The position numbers and the translations under genes were made by a program. A DNA stretch of 64,000 nucleotides, taken from NCBI GenBank assembly GCA_018881555.1, contig JACAXG010000123.1, forward strand, positions 155,354 through 219,353. The letters are read 5' to 3'. Below the pieces are notes generated by a model, which saw only the letters and a list, made by a program, of their open reading frames with translations, was not told where the DNA came from and did no database searches. Source of the stretch: Amblyornis subalaris. Its lineage: Eukaryota; Chordata; Aves; Passeriformes; Ptilonorhynchidae. Below, piece after piece: positions 49,432-61,556 of the stretch. Every line of letters begins with the position of its first letter. Positions within the stretch are counted from its first letter, which is position 1.

Positions 49432-50575
49432 TATGGATTATTGAGGAAAATGGAAATAACTACACAGCAAAACAGGCTCAAAGCTTAAACAGTAAAAAAA
49501 AGATTTATTCACTAACAGAATTAAAAATAAAAGGAGTAATGAAAAATTAAGGCAAACTTCCAGACACTTTTCTCTTCCCAGTACCTCCCTCTTCGCACCG
49601 ACCATTTAAGGGAAAACGAACAGGGGGTTTGGGTCAGTATATTAAGAGTCTTTCTTGATGTTTATAGAAGAGGGTTTCTTCTGCTGTAGCCTCACACACC
49701 TCACAACAGCAGCTCCCGCCCGAAAGCTGCTACAGTGCTAGCAGTCTTCCCACAACTGCCAGCGTGGGTCATTAGTCCATGGGGTTAGCCTTTTAAGGAT
49801 GAGTTATCCCAGCCTGGAAGTAAAAGTTCCTTTCTTCAATTTCCAAAAGCCTCTCAGCATCTGAGCACCCTGGCNTGGGTACTCTCTTTCACAGGCTGCA
49901 ACATCTGTGTGGATCTGCTGTGGATCTCTACATCCACCCAAATGCATGAATTATAGAGAAATAGTTTGTTACATTATAGCTCTCATCACAGCTTGCAGGA
50001 GAAATCTCAGTTCCAGTGTTCGGTGTCTCTGCTCTCTGTCTCTTCCCCCACACTGACTTGGGACCTGCCATGTGGCGGCGCCATGTTGCCTTCCTTCATG
50101 TGACTGCACCTCCCGTTCTGTCTGTCTTGGAAGAAAAATTAGTATCTGCAGGTTGTACCTGGAGAATTTATCTTATTNGGATTCCTCGCCATGTCTCTCG
50201 TTGCCAGCTGCGAGGTGTTGTTTTAGCCGATTCAGCGCAAACCGCGCCGAGCCCTGTGGAAAACCCCGCGCTGGGACCCGCGCAGGCTGCGGGGCCCTGG
50301 AGGCTGTTCATGATTACTGGCGACTGCTGGGGGGTGGTCTCTCTCCCGGCGGCCCGGCCTTGGCCGCCACCGCCAGCAGCTCCACGCCAGAGTCCCGGAG
50401 GGCCCGTCCCTTTGCCACCCCTTGGCCGGGGAAACAGAAAATGGCCGTTCTTCCGGTTTCTCCTTCCTCAAAATATGTCATCACAGAAGCGTAACCAATT
50501 GATCCTATTCGTCTAGCCACCTCTCCATCAATTCTAGGCCCTGCTCCGATCAAAACCGCCATACTAAGCTAATTA
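49432..50575 (-). mobile_element. GC-rich endogenous-retrovirus LTR
   Basis: The left edge TGAGGGGAAATATGG gives a reverse-strand LTR end of ...TTTCCCCTCA. A reverse-strand AATAAA (complement of 49504-49509) lies about 75 bases before it. The block around 49470-49515 matches the corresponding end of the LTR at 24451 (CAGCAAAACAGGCT, then a TTTATTCACTAAC-like tract), so the two LTRs are related at their 3' ends. The far part (50230-50470) is strongly GC- and CpG-rich, against the AT-rich surroundings. The right edge, near GCCATACTAAGC at about 50565-50575, is uncertain and no target-site duplication was found. Open frames of up to 166 codons inside it are low-complexity by-products of GC richness. 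No gag, pol or env was recognised. Confidence 0.75.
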
Positions 50576-50805
50576 ATTTATTTTGTATTATGAGAATATT
50601 TAGTATATAAAAATAGAAAATTTGACAGGAACAAGCTAGTCACATTCTGAAAGAAAATCATGGAACTTCATCTTCAGCTTGTATATTTGTCACATTTCTA
50701 AGAAATTTCTGAAGTTATTTCCAGAATTTTTTGTGCTTCCTTGCAATTGAATGCAGGCCATTCCTTCAGAGGAAGTCTGTAGAGTTCAGATTACAGTTCC
50801 TTCAT

Positions 50806-50846
50806 ACAATAAAAAAAAAAACAAACCACCANCANCAACAACAAAA
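50806..50846. repeat. A-rich/(CAA)n low-complexity tract
   Basis: An A-run of 11 is followed by ACAAACC and CAN/CAA units containing two Ns at 50832 and 50835. The Ns suggest difficulty calling bases in the repeat. Confidence 0.85.
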
Positions 50847-53800
50847 AGCCCTTATGACTCCAGTCAAAGGGGTTTCTCCAGGTTTTATTTGACCATTTTT
50901 CAACACTTTCTTTCAGCTAAAATGACATTATTGCTAGACTAATTTGAAGACCACCCCCTCTTCCATCTTCTTCCCTTTCATAAAGGCACTTGGGCCAATA
51001 AACAAGATGACTCAGGGCAGTTTTCTGCTTTATTGGTGCAGGAGTGATTGTCTGTGGGAGTGTGCATTTATGCATGAGAAAGGGAAAAATGATCCCAGAA
51101 AAAGAGGAGGAGGATAAAAGGGAGTAAGATACATCAAAATAGCATTACAGAATTTCAACTGTAAGAGAGTTTGCTGGAGAGACTGAAATGTGCGTGGTGT
51201 TATCCAGGCTCATTTATATGTAACAAAGCTTATAAACACACNGTTCAAATCTTGTATTTAGTTACGAAACATGGAACTTCTACGTGAATCCAATAAAACA
51301 GGATGGCTGAGGGGCCAAATCCTCCCAAAAGAGGAAAACATGCAAGTTTTAATTTTCTAGCAAACTCCAGTGAAGTATAATACACAAAACAAGAGAGCCT
51401 ACCAACATTCCTGACTGCATTTTTAACCAGTGAAGGCAGTCAGTATTCCACAGAGCAGTGCAGAGGATAAAGTTCCTCTAGCAACTAGAGATATGATAAC
51501 TGGAGCTAAAAATAATACAGAAATGGAGAACCAATGTAACACAGCCTAGTGTAAGGATGTATTTGGTTTATTAGCCCTCTAAAGATGGATGTTCTTTGTT
51601 GAATGCTTCAGTAAGACACTTTTTTTCTTTTCCTTCACCCTACTCACCTGTCTAAGACTGATAACTACCTTCTCACATTTAGTTCAAAGCACAGGTCAAA
51701 AGACTCACGTTTTTTAGCAAGCATGTCCACGCAGACTAGGCAAGTTGGTACACTGGAAAAGGAGAGCTGTTTTTTCTAAGTCAATTGATTTTGCTGAAGG
51801 TGGCAGGGAGGAAAGAAAGGAAAGAAAGGATTTATGGACACATGACAATTTAAAAAAACCTAGAAATACAAATCACAAAAGATTTTTGCTAATTGGGTGA
51901 ACACATTCAGATGCTTTAAAGTGCTTGTGAATAGCTCTTGGCTTTTCCTCCCTTCAGAGGTTTTTTAATATTTCAGAACATTAAGCCTCTTTTTTCTGGT
52001 AAGACATTTTAAGATTGCTTTATAGTTTATTCCTTTATTCCTTTATCCATGATGCTTTGTAATGTGATATGCTTGCTTTTAATTTTTAGCATTGAATTCA
52101 TATTTTGCTTATATGAATAACAATTTCTTACAAATTGTTTCCACTCATTTGGATCCACTGTGAGCTCTCCCTAGTTTTGTTCTTTCTATCACTTTTTATA
52201 TTTGGTCTTTTAGCTTCACAGAATTTCACCTTCTCTTTCTATTGTATTTAAATGTCAACTCTTATAAGAGCATGGCACTCTCCTTTTTTTTCCTTTGGTT
52301 TTTTTCTTTCACAAGAAATATCCAAAATATACATTTGCATCAATATAAAAAGATTTAAATAACTATTGCCAAGGAAAGTACTTTTTTTTTTACATGATTT
52401 ACAGAGAAGAAATAATTTTAAAGTAGGGAAAAAAGACATGACATCTTGAGACAGTGCCACCATATTATGTTATCCTCTAGATGGACAGACAAACTTTGTC
52501 TGGGATAAAGTGAGGTGAGGTGGAGAGAGAAAGAAACGGGATACCTCCTTTGTTCCAGATGTATCATCGTGTTCCACCTCATCTTTAATATCTACTTACC
52601 CTCAGGTGCAAAAAGGGAGTATTTCAGAGAGTGCTCATTGAAGGCTTTTTCATTTATCAGGAGCATTGGATAAACTCTGAGTGAGAACTGCTATTGTAAG
52701 ATGAGCAGAAGTTATGTCTCACTGAAGTTCAAATGGGAATTAGGAGAATACATCAGGAACTGGATATTCAAAGTATGTGTTTTNCATAACATTTCAAACT
52801 GTCGACTGGAACTAAACAATCATGTTTCTTGAGATTCTTGGTATCTCGTATTTAGCACANAATGTAATTTGATGTTTAAGAAATACGATATTCCCAGGTG
52901 GAATAGGTTTATCTAGAATTCTGCCCAAACATATTTTTTATGATAGATATTAACGTTTATACACCCTTACTCATATATATTGCCGGATTGTTTCAGACTT
53001 GATTGGGTATGGAGTCAAGACTGAGGCAACAATATTCTTTATGAGCATTATTTCCCTTCAAATTAAAATATTTGGTATTTTCTAATCTGTTATTTATTTG
53101 GAGAAATCTAGAAGCAGGAAAAAACTTGTCAAATCTATGACATAGATATCTAATATATATGCATATGTATACAAAAATATGAAATCTTCCTAATTGGAGA
53201 TGAATTTTTGGATATAGGAAAGTTGATGAATTGAAGCAGTTCTATAAAGCTGTAACTCTAAACTGCAGAGGAACCAAGAATGATTTTTGCTACAGGAAAC
53301 ATTTGACATTCATTATTTCTGACATATCCCTCCATTCTTGTCCTTTTCAAAGAGCTCAGAAGAATTTGTATTCATAATGATAGTCTGGATGACCCTACTT
53401 GTAAAAATAAAATCATAGAAGAAACTAGAAAGCAAATATCATGTTTTCTATGCGCGAGACTTCTGCAACACAGGAAGGAAAAAAATATCAACATGATGCA
53501 AGAAATCTCTCTGTGATAAGATGGTGTACAAAAAGAGCTTTTGTTCTCTCTTTCTTGTAGTAATTCAGCAGTATATAGGCATAGAGCCAGCTGCTTCAGG
53601 TTTAGATTGGTTGGGGTTTTTTTAATCCAGTGATCATGAAAAGGTGCATATCATTACGACTGTTTTTAAAATTAGAGGTCCATTTTATTTTGAGGGGAAC
53701 TGGCTTTCAATAATAAAATAGTCAATATTTTTCTCATGCAACTCCAAAAAAGGTCTCTTAATGGAGTATAATTCTACAGAATTAGTTTTGTACTCATTTA

Positions 53801-54659
53801 TTTCATAAAACTATCTTTATTTTTATGTCATTTTTGGAGTACTAGTTGTCCCAATTCATGAATTTCACTTATCAGGAAGGGCATGAATTACAGCCTTTTA
53901 TTTTAAAATTCTGTTTTAAACACTATTTCCATCCCTCTAACTAGGTTAGGAAATGAGTGAATTTATTCCCTTTTAGGGTCTGAAATTTTATAGCAGACTT
54001 CAAATGGAAAACATAAAGAAGTCTCAAAAAACAGGACTTTACTGAAATAAAACTACTCATATAAATATTATATATGTTGAAGCATTTCCTGAACCGAGGC
54101 TGATCCTTCCACCTTACTCATCTAAAAAAACCTAAACAACTAACAAAATCCACCAACATATATGTATCCTTCTCTTTCACTTGTATTTTTTTCTGTTTCA
54201 TTTGCTTGTCATTAAAGCTGGAGCTTTTCACCTCTCTGCACTAGAGTGACCTTGGCTATATAAGAGACATTATAATGTTCTGATTAAATAGTATTGTATG
54301 CAGTTTCCAGACCACTGTAGCAGCATTTACTTCGATGAAAATATTATTACATATAACAGCTACCAATCAGACTCAGATCATGATTCAGTGACTTCTGTTA
54401 TAAGCAAAACACTCCACAGTTAATATCTTTTCTATTGTGTCAATGTGCAAATTAGTCCTTCCCAAGGAGGGGTACATACTAAACTAGGCAATGCATTATT
54501 CAGAAAATATGCTATTCAAGAATGTGTTTTTTCTAGATCAACAGGAAAAAGTTTGCAGCTCTGCATATCAAGAGCTTTATCTCAAAACAGGTTTGGGTAA
54601 TCAAGTGGCTCCTGCTGAATCAGAGGAAATTTGGAAGGAACCTTTGGGTATTTAAGCCT

Positions 54660-54670
54660 CCCCCCCCCCC
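54660..54670. repeat. Poly-C run of 11
   Basis: Eleven consecutive C bases with C-rich flanks (CCTC before, TCC after). Such runs are prone to length error in sequencing. Confidence 0.9.
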
Positions 54671-55879
54671 TCCAAGTCACAACAGGTAGAACCTGAGTGA
54701 AGACAGTCCTTTTAAATCACTGCCATTAAATACAAACACTGTAGTAGCTCCCGCATACCACTGGAAGAAACCACAGGTATTAGCAGTGACTTAAGGGATT
54801 TGCTGGATATGAATGCCATGTTGACAGCTNAGGGGTATTTTTATTTTATTTTCCATTACACCACGGAGACAAAAGCAGTAATCTCTGAGGACTTCCTAGA
54901 AGCAATTCAGAATTTAACACATTGATAGTAAAAGCTTAGCTATAACTTCTATTTTGAAGAAATATGCAGAAGCAGAAACAGGAACTCTTTTAAATGCCTT
55001 GTTAAAAGTTGAATTATCCATTTTTAGTCGTTGCTTCCATATTGAGATAGGAGAAAGGTTTTTCTAATTGATCTGTGAAGTTATCAAAGAGAGTCTGGAT
55101 AGACAGAACACCTTAACAGTGAGTCAAGGACTGGTTACCTTTTCATCCTTGTTTCCCAGTTGCACTCTCTGCCTGCCTGTCCATCGTTATCCCAGAATAA
55201 AATTTGTATTTGGTATTCACTTTCAAACCAATCAAAACCAAACTATTCTTACAGTTTCATTAAAAACTGGCAGAGTTTTTAATAGGTTCCAAATTAGTGA
55301 CTCTTCCCCAAGTTAAGCAAAAGACTACTCTGTTAGTTCATCTCTATCAGACATCATAAAACCAGCTTGGGAAAGAGCAGATGTATGAAACAGGGAGATG
55401 CACTTATGATGATATTCCAGCCCCAGTAAACAGTACAGTCATGACATAAAAGAACTTGGGAAATTAATTCCCAATTAAATTAATTTAATTAATTAACCAA
55501 ATAAATTTCAGTACTCATGAAGCTATTTCGAGATTAATCCTTTTCAATGACCTTTAGTTTTACCATGTCTTATCACTTAGCCCTATTGATAAATGTGATA
55601 CATTATAAATACTAATTTAGCTTAGACTTGAATGCCTTAAGTGTTTCAGTGATTTATTATCCTTGGTGACTTCCTGATTTAAAGACATGTAAGAAAACTG
55701 CATCAACAGGCATTATAGTTTTTCATTTATGTTGGAGAACCACACACCCATTTATAACTGCAAAAAGTGCAGCACATTGCCTTGCCACAGCTAAAATATA
55801 TATATATTATAAATAGGACCCAAAGAGCAACCCCTGGGAAAATGAACACAGCTATACTTCCGTCACAAAGACCTTCTTC

Positions 55880-56356
55880 ATGGAAGTGTTTTGTTTCAAG
55901 GGAAGGGCAAAGCAAATAATTATTCAGGACGGACTTAGCCTGGGACCTCTGTATCGTCCACTGCAGTCAGTTCAAACAGCTTCATCACACTTTCTTTTTA
56001 CCCAGCATACTACTCTCTATTGTCTATCAAGTTTTGCTCTTCCATTCATTGTAAATGCCACTCTGAATGTTCCCCACAGATGCTTCTGTGCTCTTGTTGC
56101 AACTGCCATGCAAGGAGAAAATGACCTGTGGGCATCCACAACATCTTACTTTCTTTTCTATCAAAATTCATATGTACCTTGTCACCTACAAGCATACCTA
56201 GTATATCCAATAATCATAGATGTCTTGCTGTTAATTTGCATTAATAATTGCCTTCCACCACTGACAAAAGTATCCTTGGATTCATTAATCTGTTATCTCT
56301 CCATGAATACGGCTTCTAGTGTAATGAGTTCAGGGGAGATGAGTTGGCCAGGATAA
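55880..56356 (+). other. Unrecognised 158-codon open frame, probably chance
   Basis: This is the longest open frame outside recognised repeats. The translation is rich in Ser, Leu, Cys and Tyr, with a hydrophobic stretch around residues 104-122 that could pass for a membrane segment. I recognise no domain. The start has no purine at -3, and no splice-site, promoter or polyadenylation context stands out. An AAAG microsatellite begins about 310 bases downstream. In AT-rich DNA of this length one such frame is not surprising. Confidence 0.1.
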
Positions 56357-56671
56357 AAAAGAAAAAAAAATTCAAAAACCCCCGAAGCTCTAATTGTTTT
56401 CACACCCGAACAATGGACAGATCGTATGTATCCATATTCACATTACTGTTATGTGCCTGTGAACAATTCCACTCAATGTGGAAANATCATTTACTATCTC
56501 ACAAATAAGTGTTTGCATAGTGGCAAGCAATTTTTTTTGGCATATAAGGTACTATATTTTCCTGAAGACCTTTTGCCAAGTCCATTCTTATTTGTTTTTA
56601 CCCTTTGCTGTTCCTCCATTTATGAACCATCATCCACAGCCAAAATAATGGTAGTTTTTATTTGAGAACTC

Positions 56672-56713
56672 AAAAGAAAGAAAGAAAGAAAGAGAGAGAA
56701 AGAAAAGGAAAAG
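56672..56713. repeat. (AAAG)n / purine-rich microsatellite
   Basis: AAAG units pass into GAGAGA and then AAAGAAAAGG, an all-purine strand of about 42 bases that could adopt triplex structure. Confidence 0.95.
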
Positions 56714-57465
56714 AGTCAATCACAGTCTTCTCTGTGAATTGTCTAAGTCTCTCAGCTGCTGAATATTTTACAGCAGTTACTCCAGAACAAGTCCATGATT
56801 ATAGCACTGACCTTGCCCTTAGGAGCAAGAGGTCAGTTCTGCCAGGTTCTCAGTATTCACTTTTCCCACTGAAATCAGTGACCATTAATAAGCCTCTTAA
56901 AAGTTGCAAGCAAAACTGACAAGACAATTAGGCAGTAACACACATCCAGCTATTACATATTCTCATATGGTATCAAATTTTAGTAATCAGTAAACATTTT
57001 AACCATAATCTTTACCCAAAATCCAGTAAACCATCTTTCAGCCCTACAAAATTACCAAAAGAAGAACTTTTCTGATATGGCTTCTGTTTTGCTAATCAAC
57101 GGGGGTGTTTTAAAACAACACAGACACCAGTAGAAAGAATAGTCTTATTTTACTAGAAATAATAAGGCAACACAGCAGTAAAATGATACATGTAACAAAA
57201 CTATGAGCTTACTACACGCTCAACTGTACCAACAAGCAAAAATAAGCAAGGTAATGCACCTAATTATTACCATACGAGAGAAAGGATAGTGATTTAGAAA
57301 TATACATCACCAATTGCCTAAATAGTTANCATCATCCAGAGTCCACAGTCGCTGGGGAGCCTCATTTCACAGCGAAGACCTGGAGAACCCTTCCCAGCAA
57401 TTAGGAAATCCTACGCGGTGCATCCACCCACAGGTGAGGTCTCCGGTTCGCCCAAAAGGGGGTCC

Positions 57466-57475
57466 AGCTTTTATA
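57466..57475 (-). promoter_or_regulatory. TATA box of LTR
   Basis: The complement contains TATAAAAGC about 390 bases inside the U3 end and just upstream of the GC-rich leader. Transcription would run leftwards. Present activity is unknown. Confidence 0.6.
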
Positions 57476-57830
57476 GGTCCAAATCAGCAAGTCAAAGTGA
57501 CTTGATCATATTTTTAACACAGAACACCTGGATTTGATGGCACACTTCCCGGCCAGCCAGGGCCAGGGCTTGGCCAGAGCCCAGGCCTTGGCTGGGAGGG
57601 TTTTCCCCTAAAATACCCTATAAACAAGCCTCTATTCATTTCAGTTGGGAAAGTTTCTTAAAATGATACATTTCTTGCAGATAACTACACAAAGTTATGT
57701 GAGAGTTTCTAAAGCAGCTAGTTTGGTGTTAAACAGCAAGCATAAGCATCTTTGTCATCTATTTTTAGCTAAATAATACTGATGGTGTTAGTCACACAGT
57801 GCCCAGGATCCACCTAGTAAGTCAACTCAG

Positions 57831-57857
57831 GCTGAGGCCTGCTGCTCAGGCCTCAGC
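57831..57857. repeat. Perfect 10-bp inverted repeat at the LTR's U3 end
   Basis: GCTGAGGCCT (57831-57840) and AGGCCTCAGC (57848-57857) are exact reverse complements with a 7-base loop. It could be a structural or protein-binding motif of the U3 end, or a chance palindrome in GC-rich DNA. Confidence 0.9.
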
Positions 57858-57939
57858 ACATCAGCCTCTTAGCTTCAGTTTGTAGAACATATCATTATAA
57901 TTACTGTTATGAATTATCTAGATATATATTATTTAATGA

Positions 57940-57974
57940 AAGATATAGATATATAGAGAGAGAAAGAGAGAGAC
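57940..57974. repeat. (GATA)/(GA)n microsatellite
   Basis: AGATATAGATATATAGAGAG runs into GAGAAAGAGAGAGA, about 35 bases in all. Confidence 0.9.
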
Positions 57975-59122
57975 ATTAGAAAGATATATCCTAAATTTTT
58001 GAACACCTAAAGCATAAATGTGTTGTTCTTCTTCCTTCTCCCAAAAAAAGCNGTACTTCTAGACAATTACAAGAACTTCTTTTTTTTCTCCAACATGCTG
58101 TTTTGCCAATAATCATCTGTTCATTGATGTTCACGGAGTATACTGCTATAGAAAGCTTTCTACTAGATCTAATCCTTCATTACTTAGAAGATTGATATTT
58201 CTAAGGTTGTGGACTGCCTTAAACAAAATAAACTTATTGGAAAGATATCCTGAAGTTTATGTGGCCTTATCCGCCTGCAACAGCCAAGTGTGATTTAGGT
58301 GACATTGTAACATAATCTTTTTATGATTACTGTTGCTAGGTATATTTTGGCATTTTAACTGAAAATCTTGATTTGAACTGGATTTTCCAGACTAAAATCT
58401 AAGAATATTTATAAAGACTTTTTTTTATTCTTGTATCCCTTTTTTCAATTATTACTATATTCATGCCATAGTTACACCCAATCATTATATTTTGAACATA
58501 AAGAGGTGGTGTACTGAATGGCGTCACATTCAGAAATGCCATAAAATTTTGGACATAGATTCTAATTTTTGAGGTGATAAAAATATTCACTTATTGTAAT
58601 TTTTTCAGATTACAATTTGCCTTTNAAAAAAAAATCTTGAAACTGCTAGTATGTAATGTAATAAGATTACAGTGTTATCTGAGAAGTCACAGGAACTTAG
58701 CCCAATCACTAAGCATCCTAGATGAAGAAAAGAAGTCAGGGAAGTCAGATTCTCAGACTGTGTGACATGCTGCAATCACTCACAAAGAGACTTCGAATTT
58801 TTATTACTGTCCTCTCTACCTAAAATATTCCCTCTGAACAACTCTCTAGTCTACAAGAGCTTCAGCAGATGGGATTTCCAGCTGGGGAGAGATCTGTAGC
58901 AGACAGTTTCTGCAGAACAGAAGATGGGGTGCTTTTTCCTCTCTACCCATGTCACCCAAGAACACCCCCTTGTGCTGAAGAGCCCATCACAGCACAGAAG
59001 TTAGTGTCAGACCAGCTCCAGGGAGGGTCCAGTCCCAACTTCTGACCAGGCTGTAACTATATGTTGACATATGCCTCCTCCAGAACTGGGGAGGGCTTTT
59101 CATGTTCTTCTGTTTCCTGAAC

Positions 59123-59155
59123 TGCCCAGTGCAAACAAGTGCCCAGTGCAAATAT
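59123..59155. repeat. 17-bp tandem duplication
   Basis: TGCCCAGTGCAAACAAG is followed by TGCCCAGTGCAAATAT. The first 13 bases are identical. Confidence 0.75.
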
Positions 59156-60474
59156 CCTGTAGCTTTGGAAAGTAGGTGTTGGTCTCCCATTTTTCCAGAT
59201 CTCCCTACTGATTGCAAGTATCCAGCTCAACCCACTTCAGCACTCAGTTCTCATAATTTTCTAAGTTCCCAGTAGTACTGGGTACTACAGAATAGTCTTG
59301 AAATATTAGCAAAGGTACGATCTGGACTCTGCCTTTAAACAGTTTACTGGGTTTGGCATTTAGTTTGTTTGTTCATTATTTCTGGGTTAGGTTTTTTATT
59401 ATTGTTATTTTCCAGGTTGCAAGTTCTGATCTATAACAGTCAAATAACAGTAAAAGAAGCAGACATCACACTACCCATCACTAAAACTGTATTCATTTTC
59501 CATCATAAATTCCCACTTTCATTTCCTAGATTTTGCAAAATTGGTTTGCCCTGGAAAATATTAGTGTCTCTGAAGAACAGAATTTAATTCTCATTGCTTG
59601 TTAGTTTGTTTTACAGGCATTATAAAATCCCTTTTGTTCTGCTTCTATTTCCAATCCCTGTTGAAGATTGACACCATCCTTTTTTAGAGATAAAGTTAAG
59701 TAGTTACTTCCTTACAAATCCATTGGAAATATGTGAACAATATATAAGTTGAAAGAAATTATTTCTTGCTAATGAATGCTTTTAATTAATTATTTTGCAT
59801 TTTTTGAACACTGGTCCTGCTCACATTGGCCCCATTAGCTATGCATATTTCAGTGGGTGCAGCAGTGGTTATATATATTTTGCCCCAGTGTTTTGCACAC
59901 TGTAGCACAGAGGATCCCTTGCTTGCCACCGGGGTACTCCCAGCACTCACCACTCCCCTCATGGCTCTCCATATTTCCCTGAATCAGATCATTAGCCAGG
60001 TTGGGGACTTCGCTTTCTAAGTGAGTGAGCAGTGTCCATGAAGTGGGAAGAGTAGATACAGGGACTAGTCAGGCATGGCTTTAAAAGAGCCTAAATACCT
60101 GCCCCTTTAATTTTTGNGGTTTGTGGAAATTTCATGCCCAATTAACATGTCTTTCGCTGAACAAAAAAAATGTAAAAAAAAGGATCATATTTTACTGCTG
60201 TCAAGAGCTCTCTTTAATAAGATGTCTTCTGTTTTATCACTCCTTTTAAAATTCATTGGGTAGCATGAAGGTTTAGTGTCNCATATAAACACAGATGTCT
60301 AATCCCATTACTTTAGAGAAGACTGTCTTTGGTTGTGTGTGTTTATACATAAAAACACAGGTGTTCAGATAGACATATTAAGCTAAAAAGGCCTCATTAT
60401 ATCCAAAAGAGCTTTTAACTATTCTGTCGTCAGGAGTATATTTGATCAACTTTCTATGATGAAAAAATTGACTT

Positions 60475-61556
60475 GGATGGACACAACCTCCTCACAGGCA
60501 AACTCATGGAGTGTGGACTGGATGAGTGGACAGCGAGGTGTGTGAGCAGATCCCAGAGGGCTGTAATCGATGGCAGAGGGTCTAGCTGGAGGCCTAGTGG
60601 TATCCCACAAGGTTCAATCTCAGTTCAGCACTGTTTCACTTAATTAACAATGACTTGGATGAAGGTGCAGATGCCTCCTCAGCACATTTACTGATGACAC
60701 AAAGCTGGGAGTCGCGGCCAATACCCCAGAGTGTTGTGCAGTCCTACAGAAGGACCCCAACAGCCTGGAGAGATGGGCAGCGAAAAACCATCCGAAATTC
60801 AACAAAGGCAAATGCAGGGTCCTGCACCTGGGGAGGAACAGCCTCCTGCACCAGCACAGACTGGGGACTGACCTGCTGGAAAGAAGCTCTGCAGAAAAGG
60901 ACCTGGGGATCTCGGTGGACAACAAGCTGTCCATGAGCCAGCAGTGCCCTTGTAGCCAAGAAGGCCGATGGTATCCTGGTGCATTAGGAAGAACACTGCC
61001 AGCAGGTTGAGGGAGGTGATCCTGCCCCTCTACTCAGCCCTGGTGAGGCCATATCAGGAGTGCTGTGTCCAGCTCTGGGCTCCTCAGTACAAGAGATCCA
61101 TGGAGCTCCTGGAGAGGGTCCAGTGAAGGCCAACAAAGATGATGAAGGGACTGGAGTGTCTCTCCTACAGGGACAGGCTGAGGGAGCTGGGCCTGTGCAG
61201 CCTCAAGAAAAGACAACTGAGAAGGGANGTCCTCAATGTCTGTAAGTATCTGAAGGGAGGGTGCCAAGAAGATGGATCCAGGCCCTTCTTGATGGTGCTG
61301 AGCAATAGGACAAGAGGCAATGGGCAGAAACTGATGCACAGGAAGTTCCACCTGAACACGAGGAAGAACTTCTTCACTGTGCAGTGACTGTACACTGGAA
61401 CAGATTGTCCAGACAGTGTGGAGTCTCCCCCACTAGGGATATTCAAGAACCATCTGGACACAATCCTGTGTCATGTGTTCTAGGACGATCCTGCTCGAAC
61501 AGGGAAGTGGACCAGATGAGCCACTGTGGTCCTTTCCAACCTCATCCATTCTGATT
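60475..61556 (+). mobile_element. CR1 retrotransposon, longest copy, with reverse-transcriptase remains
   Basis: The copy reads forward. Broken frames from 60475 encode the reverse-transcriptase fingers/palm: a GIPQGS motif lies near 60597-60614, and the catalytic TDDT block is encoded at 60700-60711, in another frame. Both catalytic aspartates are therefore retained but the reading frame is not. The thumb region (LGISVDNKLSMSQQC-like) follows, then the [16 protein letters not shown] block from 61139 and the C-terminal FHLNTRKNFFTVQ, which ends at a stop before the [13 protein letters not shown] segment. The 3' end has only a decayed octamer (CATTCTGATT). ORF1 and the endonuclease are missing. 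It differs from the other copies and seems to be an older subfamily. Confidence 0.93.

Larger units (their letters stand above)
50576..57100. other. 6.5 kb of AT-rich unique DNA
   Basis: It contains an A/CAA low-complexity tract (50806), a poly-C run (54660) and an AAAG microsatellite (56672). The 158-codon forward frame at 55880-56356 is the longest outside repeats. It is rich in hydrophobic residues and cysteine, has a weak start context and matches no family I know. No other frame stands out. Confidence 0.45.
57101..57860 (-). mobile_element. Endogenous-retrovirus LTR
   Basis: On the reverse strand it starts TGTGCTGAGGCCTGAG (complement of the end at 57860). It has a U3 of about 390 bases, a CTATAAAAGC TATA box (complement of 57466-57475) and a GC-rich leader with a GCGAACCGGAGACCTCACC-type tract. 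A weak polyadenylation signal (AATAAG) lies near 57150. This order is that of an avian retroviral LTR resembling passerine families from memory. The left edge is about 57101-57106 (GGGGGTGTTTT) and no convincing target-site duplication was found. No viral coding sequence adjoins. A perfect inverted repeat lies at its U3 end. Confidence 0.75.
57861..60474. other. Unique DNA, mostly AT-rich
   Basis: A GA-rich microsatellite lies at 57940-57974 and a 17-bp duplication at 59123-59155 (TGCCCAGTGCAAACAAG, second copy partial). The patch at 58840-59220 is GC-richer, but no exon or repeat family was recognised. Confidence 0.45.

Noticed and set aside
50016..50516. 166- and 140-codon overlapping forward frames
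   Set aside because: They lie inside the GC-rich LTR, run against its transcription direction and are low-complexity Pro/Ala/Arg-rich. Open frames are a by-product of few AT-rich stops.
60655..61387. Several 80-100 codon frames on both strands near 61 kb
   Set aside because: All are in-frame or out-of-frame pieces of the decayed CR1 at 60475-61556, not host genes.
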